Assembly: GCA_030612185.1 (NCBI GenBank)
Contig: JAUWOI010000065.1
Span: 1 to 13,154, forward strand
Reading direction: 5' to 3'
Origin: Anaerolineae bacterium
GTDB lineage: Bacteria > Chloroflexota > Anaerolineae > B4-G1
DNA: 13,154 bases
The position numbers were made by a program, and so were the translations under genes. Each line of letters begins with the position of its first letter. The stretch's first letter is position 1. The notes under the pieces were generated by a model, which was given only the letters and a program-made list of their open reading frames with translations, ran no database searches and was not told where the DNA came from. Positions 1 to 5,832 of the stretch are shown one piece after another.

Positions 1-1527
1 CCTGCCATCGGCCCGCTCCTCACCGCTGAGCGTCAGCAGCCGGCTGTCCGTCAGGTGGTGCAATGTCTGCTCAAACAGGCGCGGCTCGTCGCCAGCAATA
101 CGCAGGGCTGTCACCGGCTGCTGGCGGCGGGTGTCGGCTCGCCCCTCGCCGCACTGCACCAACCGCAGGAAGATGCGGCGAGCGATGGCCTGCTGTTGCG
201 GCATCAAGCCTGCCAGTGTGGCATCGGCGCGGTGCGCCATCGCCACCTGCAATCCCGTCCGCCCAGGAACCCCGTAGGCGGCACGGGGCAAGACCAGGGC
301 TTCGTAAGCGCGCAGCGGCAGAAACCGCCGCTCCACACGTTCCCACAGCAGGACCAACGTTTCCTGCACCAACGGCAATACCCCCGGTTCCCTACCCGCA
401 TCCGCCACCAACCGCTCCACCAAAGCGGTCTCCACAAACACCCCGACGTCCTCCGCCGGCCTGACGATGGCCTGGCGCAGTCCATTTTCATCCAGTGGCA
501 GCACCTCCACCCGGTGCGCCTGGATCTCCCGCCACAGCACCGTTGCCATCAGGTCGGGGTAGAAGTCGACCCGGACGGTGAGCACGACGGTGCAGTTGGG
601 GGCCGCCGCCAGACGCAGCAGCGCCTGCTGGAACGGCTCCACGTCTGAACGGGCGAGGGTGAACAACTCTTCGAACTGGTCCACCCCCAGCAGCAGACGA
701 CGAGGCTCGGGATGGGTAGCCAACAGATCGGACACGGCCTGGGCCGGGTTGGCCGGGGCTTGCCCTGAGCGTTCGCCTGAGCGCTCACGCCGAAGGCCTG
801 TCGAATGGTCGCCGTCCAGAGCGGCAGCCAGGGCATCGAGCGGCGTCTCCCCGGGGCGCAGCGTGCGCACGAGCCACCCGCCGGGGCCGAAGAGGCCGCT
901 CTGGCGCAGCGCCGGGACCAGGCCCGCGAAGACCAGTGACGACTTCCCGCTGCCGGAGGGGCCGATGACCGTCAGAAAGGGGTGCAAGCGCAGCCGCTCC
1001 AGGAGTTCCTGCACCTCCCGGTCGCGTCCGAAGAAGCGGTCGCTGTCTGCCTCGCTGAAGGGCACCATGCCGGGGTAGGGGCAGGGCGGCCTGGGGGCAG
1101 GCCCCGGCGCGGCCTGCTGCAACTCGGTGCAGAGACGTTCCACGACCGCTTCCCATTCGTCCGGGTCGGTCGCATCAAGGGCGGTGAGCATGGCCAGGCG
1201 GGGTGGCAGTTCGACGGGCTGCAGAATGAGGGGGATGACGGGCCAGGTGGCGGTCTCCAGGCCGTAGGATTGGGCCAGGAGGTCGGTGAACTGGCCGAAG
1301 CCCTCGGCCAGGGTTGCGGGGGAGAGGATGAGCAGCGTGCGCTGGCTCTCCTGCACCGCCCGCTCGAACTCCAGCAGGCGCGGCACTCCCAGCGCGAAGG
1401 CCGCCTCCGAGTGGCAGCGCACGCCGGCCTGGGTCAGACCGTCGAGCAGGTAGCCCTCCACCCAGGCGCGGGCGGCCTCGGCGTAGGAGATGAAGAGGTC
1501 GTGGGCGTATTCTGTCTGCTCAGTCAT
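1..1527 (-). CDS. TIR domain-nSTAND1 NTPase fusion, C-terminus cut by window edge
   Basis: The frame is open from ATG at 1527 to the window edge, giving 509 residues without a stop. GAGGAGGAGG lies just upstream of the ATG. Residues 8-115 look like a TIR_2 domain, with HDLFISYAEA as the first strand and RTLLILSPATL as the SR..LxxLSP segment. Residues 148-500 match the novel-STAND NTPase 1 (nSTAND1) family: FFGRDREV (165-172), Walker A GPSGSGKSS (189-197) and Walker B LLLGVDQFEELF (278-289) with Asp283. A winged-helix-like region follows (about 440-500). In this family a sensor or repeat domain such as WD40 usually follows, but it lies outside the window. STAND proteins are ATP-driven oligomerising switches, and the TIR is normally an NAD-cleaving or signalling effector. 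The Glu expected in the W..FE motif after the SPxxL strand appears to be replaced (GQFTDLLAQ, Thr81), so catalysis is uncertain. It is the last visible gene of a three-gene operon. An 18-residue insert between the Walker motifs comes from a repeat. Confidence 0.9.
   Translation of the reverse strand, partial: MTEQTEYAHDLFISYAEAARAWVEGYLLDGLTQAGVRCHSEAAFALGVPRLLEFERAVQESQRTLLILSPATLAEGFGQFTDLLAQSYGLETATWPVIPLILQPVELPPRLAMLTALDATDPDEWEAVVERLCTELQQAAPGPAPRPPCPYPGMVPFSEADSDRFFGRDREVQELLERLRLHPFLTVIGPSGSGKSSLVFAGLVPALRQSGLFGPGGWLVRTLRPGETPLDALAAALDGDHSTGLRRERSGERSGQAPANPAQAVSDLLATHPEPRRLLLGVDQFEELFTLARSDVEPFQQALLRLAAAPNCTVVLTVRVDFYPDLMATVLWREIQAHRVEVLPLDENGLRQAIVRPAEDVGVFVETALVERLVADAGREPGVLPLVQETLVLLWERVERRFLPLRAYEALVLPRAAYGVPGRTGLQVAMAHRADATLAGLMPQQQAIARRIFLRLVQCGEGRADTRRQQPVTALRIAGDEPRLFEQTLHHLTDSRLLTLSGEERADGR
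762..807. repeat. Short palindromic repeat inserted in frame in the STAND gene
   Basis: The segment contains CCTGAGCG twice, the perfect palindrome GAGCGCTC, and ends in GGCCTGTCGAA. This resembles the TTCGACAGGCTCAGGG-type short palindromic repeats scattered through many bacterial genomes; that likeness is from memory, not a search. It encodes residues about 241-256 of the STAND protein (HSTGLRRERSGERSGQ), a polar Arg/Ser/Gly stretch between Walker A and Walker B where no conserved motif is expected. The frame stays open across it. Confidence 0.55.
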
Positions 1528-1593
1528 TGACTTCCTCCTCCTCTACATTGACTGGCTGACATTCGCATCTCTCGCCTGATAGTATATCCTTGC

Positions 1594-3486
1594 TCAACGC
1601 TTGCGTCCCCACATCCGGGCAGGTTTGACTTCCTCCCCGGCCGCTATTTGCTTGATGGCGCGCACGGTCTGCCGGACGAGGGCTTCGGTGCTCCAGCGAC
1701 CCACTCCGGCCCACTCCCAGCCCTCAGAGCGGGTGGGGGCCAGCAACTTGCGCGCCGGGCTGTTCGCCACAGCCCGGGCAACTTCGGGGGATACCGCGCC
1801 CCCCGACCCGCTGGGCACAGCGATCACCCACGATCCAACAATCAACCCCGCCTGGGCCAACTGAGTCGTGATCTCTTCATCACTCCTTGCAACATCCTCG
1901 CCGAGACCTACAGCGCCGGACCGAGTCAGCACAATTAGCCCTAGATCCAGTTCTGGTGTTTCCCTTTTCAACGCATCCACCACTGCACGCCCAAAACTCC
2001 CATCGCCTACATCCACCACGGCCACGCGCAGGTCTTCCAGGTGCCTGACTTGTTCCCGGCTAGATAGCCGGTGGTCGCTACGCAGGATAGATCCATGATA
2101 GAGCCACACACCCACGGCGATCATGCTGAAGGCGATCGAGTGGCCTAACTCACTCAGAGTGGGGGCGTCCAAGCCCAGGAACCAACTCAAAACCTTGAAA
2201 ACGACGAACACCGCGCTGGAAAGCACCGTCATGGTGGCGATGAACAGGAAAAAGTACACGTAAATCTTGCGTACTGTCGAACGGCGTGCGTCGGTGCCAG
2301 CCGGGCCTGACTCCACCGCCCGGTTTTGCGCCTGCCGCCAGGGCAGGATCCACACCGGCAGCCCGGCGATGATGGCCGCCGTAAACCAGGCAAGTTGCTC
2401 CCGGAGTTCGGTGCCGAAGCCTTTGCCCAGCGAACGGATGATCACGCTGACGTCGCCGCTCAACCCTACTAGCAGGGCAGACAGGCCGATGGCGGCGACC
2501 AGGTACAGGTACAGCCGCCGCATCCCCGCCTGACGCGGCGCTTCCCTGGCCTTTGCGGCGTCATCTCGGAGCACGAAGGTGTGGTAAGCCCACACTGTCC
2601 CCGTTCCGATGATGAGTGATAGCGGGATGCGAATATCGCCCTCCGAGGGCAGGCCGAGGGTGTGGCGGAAGACGCCGGTCAGGATGCCGGTACCACTGGT
2701 GACCGTGCTCAGTGCCCCGATGAAGACCGCCCCATACAGGTACAATTTGCGCAGGGCCGATTCACGCTCTTCTTCACTCGGCCCGTTGAACAGCCGTCGC
2801 GCCCAACCCCAGAAGATCAGCCACAGCGGTACCCCAACGATCAGCCGCGTGATTTCTGTCGTCAAGCCCACATCAAGCGGGGTGCTCCTGACCACGTCGC
2901 CCCCGAACTGCAACGTGATCCAGTAGAACAGATAGACGACAGCCTGCGTCGTCACTATCAGGCCCACAGCGCTGAAGCCCAGCACGTACAACCGGCGCAC
3001 CGTGGCCGCGCCGCCCGTCTCCGGAACGGTCTTGGCATCCCCAGCCACGATCCGCTGGTGATAGAACCACAGCACGCCCAAAACGAGCAGAGCGACCAGG
3101 TGGTAGACAACCGCATCGCCGGAGGTCAGCCCGTAAGGTCGCCTGTCCAGGGTGGACGCGGCGCGAAGCAAGGTGCCAAGCAGGTCAAAACCGTTTGCCG
3201 CGAACGGGCCCAGGAACGCGGCCATCGTACCGTACAGGTAAAAGCGGCGCAGGGTGGCTCCGCGCTCCTCCACTGCCTTCCCGGCCAACCGCTGCCCCCA
3301 CAGCCAGTGGGCCAGGAAGATCGGCAGACTGATCAGAATCACCGCGATTGGAAGAGCAATCGCCGTAGGCGGTGGATTGAGCCGTGAGATCAACAAGTTG
3401 CGCAGTAAGACGATGGTCGCCCAGGCCACCGCCTGCAGGCTGATGGCGCTGACGAGATAGATGTACCAGCGACGGACAGTAGACAT
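1594..3486 (-). CDS. DUF5671-like six-repeat polytopic membrane protein with soluble C-terminal domain
   Basis: The protein has 630 residues. The ATG at 3486 is chosen because AAGGAGG lies 6-7 nt before it; a longer in-frame start at 3600 lacks this and would overlap the upstream gene. Six repeats start near residues 4, 79, 163, 245, 322 and 405. Each opens with a basic-aromatic signature such as VRRWYIY, LRRFYLY, VRRLYVL, LRKLYLY, MRRLYLY or VRKIYVY, followed by two hydrophobic helices. This gives about 12 TM segments in a period of roughly 75-84 residues and matches the DUF5671 type. The signature lies at the start of each helix pair, probably on the inner face. Residues about 475-630 are soluble and look alpha/beta, with LRVAVVDVGDGSFGRAVVDAL as a possible Rossmann-like beta-alpha unit. 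I do not recognise this domain. The protein ends in basic residues (MWGRKR). No enzymatic motif is evident, so transport, sensing or scaffolding are all open. It lies between an anchored NTF2-like gene (34 nt) and the TIR-STAND gene (66 nt). Confidence 0.85.
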   Translation of the reverse strand: MSTVRRWYIYLVSAISLQAVAWATIVLLRNLLISRLNPPPTAIALPIAVILISLPIFLAHWLWGQRLAGKAVEERGATLRRFYLYGTMAAFLGPFAANGFDLLGTLLRAASTLDRRPYGLTSGDAVVYHLVALLVLGVLWFYHQRIVAGDAKTVPETGGAATVRRLYVLGFSAVGLIVTTQAVVYLFYWITLQFGGDVVRSTPLDVGLTTEITRLIVGVPLWLIFWGWARRLFNGPSEEERESALRKLYLYGAVFIGALSTVTSGTGILTGVFRHTLGLPSEGDIRIPLSLIIGTGTVWAYHTFVLRDDAAKAREAPRQAGMRRLYLYLVAAIGLSALLVGLSGDVSVIIRSLGKGFGTELREQLAWFTAAIIAGLPVWILPWRQAQNRAVESGPAGTDARRSTVRKIYVYFFLFIATMTVLSSAVFVVFKVLSWFLGLDAPTLSELGHSIAFSMIAVGVWLYHGSILRSDHRLSSREQVRHLEDLRVAVVDVGDGSFGRAVVDALKRETPELDLGLIVLTRSGAVGLGEDVARSDEEITTQLAQAGLIVGSWVIAVPSGSGGAVSPEVARAVANSPARKLLAPTRSEGWEWAGVGRWSTEALVRQTVRAIKQIAAGEEVKPARMWGRKR

Positions 3487-3520
3487 TATGGCCTCCTTCC
3501 CTGTACCCCCATCCAGTTGG

Positions 3521-4012
3521 CTATTTGCATCCCTTGCTATCCTTCCAACACCGCGCAAAGTAATAATCCGAGTCCACAATCTTCCACTCACCATCCTCAA
3601 ACTGCAACTTCATCTCGAAAATGGTGGTGGACTGGCTGCTGTCGAACAGATCGCCGCCATGGAAGCGCGACTCGCGCACATCCACCACCGCCCGGTTGCC
3701 GGTAACTCTGACCGACTCGACCGCCAGGGTGGTGTCCGCGTCGAGGCGGAAACGCCAGCGTGAATCCTCGACGTTCTCGGCGAACATTTCCGCGGAGGCT
3801 GGATAGCCCTCGAGCGTGGGCGAGAGATAATCGTAGGCGCGCTGGTGATCTTCCTCTTGGAGCGCCAGCAGGTAATTGTGGGCGACACCTTCGGGGGTGT
3901 CTTCTGCCTGATACGTTGGCTCAGGCCGGGTGAGAGTGACGACAAAGGCTGCGACAACTAGTAAGATAATTCCGACGACGATGCCGATGAGAAATCTGTC
4001 GGTGCTTTTCAT
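3521..4012 (-). CDS. Membrane-anchored NTF2-like (DUF4878-type) small protein
   Basis: The protein has 163 residues. The ATG at 4012 is chosen for the GGAGGAGG about 8 nt upstream; an in-frame ATG 13 codons earlier would put that site inside the gene. Residues 7-27 form one TM segment after a short Lys/Arg N-terminus, giving an N-in, C-out anchor with no lipobox. Residues about 36-152 read as an NTF2-like fold: TPEGVAHNYLLALQEEDHQRAYDYLSP is the usual opening helix pair, then strands such as VESVRVTGNRAVVDVRESRF, ending FEDGEWKIVDSDYYF. The ending (DGEWKIVD) is characteristic of DUF4878 or lumazine-binding-like members, which are mostly non-catalytic. Two Cys near the end (155, 162) could form a disulphide outside the membrane. 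It is first in the operon, so it may be a sensor or partner subunit for the DUF5671-type protein; that role is inference. Confidence 0.85.
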   Translation of the reverse strand: MKSTDRFLIGIVVGIILLVVAAFVVTLTRPEPTYQAEDTPEGVAHNYLLALQEEDHQRAYDYLSPTLEGYPASAEMFAENVEDSRWRFRLDADTTLAVESVRVTGNRAVVDVRESRFHGGDLFDSSQSTTIFEMKLQFEDGEWKIVDSDYYFARCWKDSKGCK

Positions 4013-4033
4013 ATGGAATTCCTCCTCCGGTAC

Positions 4034-4062
4034 CCCATACAACTCGTACACCGGCGCGTCAA
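4034..4062 (-). promoter_or_regulatory. Putative promoter of the three-gene minus-strand operon
   Basis: On the minus strand, TTGACG (4062-4057) and TATGGG (4039-4034) are separated by 17 bp. The -35 matches five of six consensus bases and the -10 only three. Transcription would start near 4028, about 16 nt before the ATG at 4012, leaving room for the GGAGGAGG site. The weak -10 suits an activator-dependent promoter, and a repeat array lies just upstream. Confidence 0.35.
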
Positions 4063-4076
4063 TCTGCGCGCCCGCC

Positions 4077-4156
4077 GAATCACTGACCCCACTGAAACCC
4101 TGAGTTCACTGAAGTCCCTTTCAGTGTAATCACTTCCTTCAGTGTCTCAGTGATTC
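4077..4156. repeat. Symmetric CACTGA/TCAGTG hexamer array (nested inverted repeats)
   Basis: Three CACTGA copies (4081, 4090, 4107) are followed by three TCAGTG copies (4121, 4139, 4147). The spacing is nearly mirror-symmetric (9 and 17, then 18 and 8). The outer arms GAATCACTGA (4077-4086) and TCAGTGATTC (4147-4156) are a perfect 10-bp inverted repeat. The second copy extends to CACTGAAA, matched by TTTCAGTG, and the third to CACTGAAG, matched by CTTCAGTG. The array lies directly upstream of the putative operon promoter. It could be a multi-site operator or a cruciform-forming palindrome; the sequence alone cannot decide. Confidence 0.7.
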
Positions 4157-4272
4157 TATCGCCGTCGGCCTGTTGAAGCGCTCTCTACTATTTCATCTGG
4201 GTCGCTTAAGTCGCCTGAAACGATTTTTTCGCGCTACGGCAAGAACGATGCTGGGGCGTGGTTTGTATTGTG

Positions 4273-4414
4273 GTAAGCGTTCAGACCTCCGAGGTTTTGG
4301 CCGTGATTTGGCTTGGAAAGTGAGTGATGTGCCATTCAAAGTTGCCAAAAGAGCACTACTTTGTAAACCTCGGAGGTCTTGTGGAGCGTTTTCCCCACTC
4401 CTCTGAACGCTTAC
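4273..4414. mobile_element. 142-bp MITE, IS66-like ends, 8-bp target site duplication
   Basis: The element starts GTAAGCGTTCAGA (4273-4285) and ends with the perfect inverse TCTGAACGCTTAC (4402-4414). It is flanked on both sides by the identical octamer GTATTGTG (4265-4272 and 4415-4422), a clean target site duplication. A second perfect 15-bp inverted pair lies inside: AGACCTCCGAGGTTT (4283-4297) against AAACCTCGGAGGTCT (4365-4379). There is no room for a transposase. Ends starting GTAA and 8-bp duplications are the known signature of IS66-family elements, so this is probably a non-autonomous derivative mobilised in trans by an IS66-type transposase elsewhere in the genome. The intact duplication suggests a fairly recent insertion. 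Confidence 0.85.
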
Positions 4415-4520
4415 GTATTGTGTACAGTGTATCACATCGGGCGCAAAAGTGCAACCGAAACGTGAAATGTAAGACGTAACCTGCTTCCATCATTCGCCAT
4501 GTGGTGGAAAGTGGTGTAAA

Positions 4521-5471
4521 ATGGAAAGGATGATAAGCACTATGAGACGCAGCACAGGCGAGCACTACTCGCGCAATCTTCTCCTATTCACCATACTCAC
4601 GATGCTGCTGGGTATCGTGGCCGGGGGAGTGTGGCTGGCCCACACGCGGGCGATGATCCTGGTGCATCCGGGACGTACCCAGCCAGCGTGTACGCCGGCA
4701 GATCGGGGGGTGGACCGCTGGGAAGAGGTGCGCTTCTCTTCGCCAGACAATCTGCAACTGGCTGGCTGGTTCATCCCGCCCGACCCACAAGGCGATGGGG
4801 CCACGCTGGTCTTTGTCCACGGGCTGGGCGGCAACCGCGGGGGTCTCCTGGACGAGGCTGTGATGCTGGCCCGGTATGGCTACGGCGCGTTGTTGCTCGA
4901 CCTGCGCAATCACGGCCAGAGCCAGGGCACGGTTACCACGTTGGGGTACACCGAGGTGGAGGATGTGCGTGGCGCAGTTGCCTATCTGCTGGCCCGTCCC
5001 GAGGTGAACCCGGAGCGCATCGGCCTGGTGGGCTGTTCGATGGGAGGCGCGGTGGTCATCCGGGCGGCGGCGCGCATACCGCAGGTTCGTGTTGTAGTGG
5101 CCCAGAGCGCCTTCTCCAGCCTGGAGGAGAACATCAACGAGGGGGTGCGTGCCCTCACGGGTCTTGCTCCCTTTCCCTTTGCGCCATTGGTGACCTGGTT
5201 TGGCGAACGCGAGGCTGGTTTGCGTATCCGTCAGGTGCGCCCGGTGGATGACGTGGCCCAGATCGCGCCGCGCGCGCTTCTGTTCATCCACGGCGAGCGA
5301 GATCCTGTCATTGACGTGAGCAACAGCCTGCGCCTGTACGAGGCCGCGCGGGAACCGAAAGAGTTGTACTTGATCCCCAACGCTGGACACGGGGGACTGC
5401 TGGCTGCGGACCCGGCGGAGTTTGAGCGGCGGGTGGTGGGCTTTTTGGATGCACATTTGAGGGGACGCTGA
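4521..5471 (+). CDS. Membrane-anchored alpha/beta hydrolase (BEM46/ABHD13-like)
   Basis: The protein has 316 residues from ATG 4521. In-frame ATGs at 4530 and 4542 are possible alternatives, and no start has an ideal ribosome binding site. A TAAAAT box at 4517-4522 would fit a nearly leaderless transcript from ATG 4530, which would exclude 4521. One TM helix (about residues 20-40) anchors the protein, with the catalytic domain probably outside. Residues about 65-312 form a serine-hydrolase alpha/beta fold. They include the oxyanion strand VFVHGLGG (97-104), nucleophile elbow GCSMGG with Ser173, Asp261 in GERDPVID and His290 in NAGHGG, so the triad is complete. The best-known relatives are lipase/esterase or peptidase-like BEM46 proteins; the substrate cannot be read from sequence. 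It lies upstream of the alpha-2-macroglobulin gene, but 361 nt with hairpins separate them, so co-transcription is doubtful. Confidence 0.88.
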   Translation: MERMISTMRRSTGEHYSRNLLLFTILTMLLGIVAGGVWLAHTRAMILVHPGRTQPACTPADRGVDRWEEVRFSSPDNLQLAGWFIPPDPQGDGATLVFVHGLGGNRGGLLDEAVMLARYGYGALLLDLRNHGQSQGTVTTLGYTEVEDVRGAVAYLLARPEVNPERIGLVGCSMGGAVVIRAAARIPQVRVVVAQSAFSSLEENINEGVRALTGLAPFPFAPLVTWFGEREAGLRIRQVRPVDDVAQIAPRALLFIHGERDPVIDVSNSLRLYEAAREPKELYLIPNAGHGGLLAADPAEFERRVVGFLDAHLRGR

Positions 5472-5481
5472 CATCGCTGAG

Positions 5482-5497
5482 CCCGAACAAGTTCGGG
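5482..5497 (+). terminator. Small hairpin after the hydrolase gene
   Basis: CCCGAAC (5482-5488) and GTTCGGG (5491-5497) can pair, 10 nt after the hydrolase stop. No T-run follows, so it may act only as an mRNA 3' end stabiliser or be a short palindromic repeat rather than a true intrinsic terminator. Confidence 0.35.
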
Positions 5498-5568
5498 ACT
5501 CCACTGTATCGTCTGGGGAACTTTTGCCCGGCGTCTGACGTCTTTAGAGCAGAGTAAGCCGCATCACC

Positions 5569-5691
5569 TGAGTTCTCTCGGACAAGGGTAGTAGCCCAAC
5601 CGTGTTGGGCGTCGTTTGGCCCCAGACGGCCAATACGATTGGCCTGCTACCCGTCAAAAACTGCCTGTTCGACTTCTCGAGAACTCTCACA
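5569..5691. repeat. Structured tandem repeat, copy 1
   Basis: This is the first of two adjacent copies of a ~123-bp unit. Several inverted pairs nest inside it: outer GAGTTCTC against GAGAACTC, then GGGTAGTAG against CTGCTACCC (one G-U pair), then the hairpin CCCAAC-CGT-GTTGGG, then TTGGCC against GGCCAA, which competes with GGCCAAT against ATTGGCC. This is a multi-branched fold. Together the two copies fill the gap before the alpha-2-macroglobulin gene. Confidence 0.85.
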
Positions 5692-5815
5692 TGAGTTCTC
5701 TCGGAAAAGGGTAGTAGCCCAACCGTGTTGGGTGTTGTTTGGCCCAAGACGGCCAATACGATTGGCCTGCTACCCGTCAAGAGGCTGCCTATTCGACTTC
5801 CCGAGAACTCTCACA
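5692..5815. repeat. Structured tandem repeat, copy 2, abutting the A2M ribosome binding site
   Basis: The second copy differs from copy 1 at about nine positions, including a 1-nt indel. Most changes fall in loops or linkers, while the CCCAAC/GTTGGG and TTGGCC/GGCCAA stems are unchanged. In the outer stem CCGAGA replaces TCGAGA opposite TCTCGG, turning a G-U pair into G-C. The copy ends four bases before the AAGGAGG (5820-5826) of the next gene, so if transcribed it forms the 5' leader. Small open frames inside the repeats are not credible genes. Confidence 0.85.
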
Positions 5816-5832
5816 TGTTAAGGAGGAACGTC

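Larger units (their letters stand above)
4013..4520. other. 508-nt intergenic region between divergent genes
   Basis: This gap separates the minus-strand operon from the plus-strand hydrolase. It holds the putative operon promoter, the CACTGA array and the MITE. I see nothing recognisable in 4157-4264. 4423-4520 is AT-richer and presumably carries the hydrolase promoter. Open frames across the MITE on both strands have no ribosome binding site or family resemblance and are not counted as genes. Confidence 0.8.

Noticed and set aside
982..1530. 182-codon plus-strand open frame opposite the TIR-STAND gene
   Set aside because: It mirrors the codon structure of the minus-strand gene, which has clear TIR and NTPase motifs; no ribosome binding site or family likeness.
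2662..3387. 241-codon plus-strand open frame
   Set aside because: Antisense shadow of the DUF5671-like gene; the Gln/Arg/Pro-rich translation has no domain or membrane segments.
3487..3600. Longer N-terminus for the DUF5671-like protein
   Set aside because: It would overlap the NTF2-like gene, and the strong AAGGAGG sits before the internal ATG at 3486.
4173..4406. 77-codon plus-strand open frame across the MITE
   Set aside because: The frame runs through non-coding MITE sequence with no ribosome binding site or conserved motif.
4584..5504. 306-codon minus-strand open frame
   Set aside because: Antisense to the hydrolase, whose catalytic triad is intact; the His/Gln/Arg-rich translation is typical of a shadow frame.
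5569..5815. CRISPR array
   Set aside because: Only two long adjacent copies with no spacers and extensive internal pairing; not CRISPR-like.
5544..5821. Short open frames in the tandem repeats
   Set aside because: They arise from palindromic repeat DNA on both strands; no ribosome binding sites and no credible protein.
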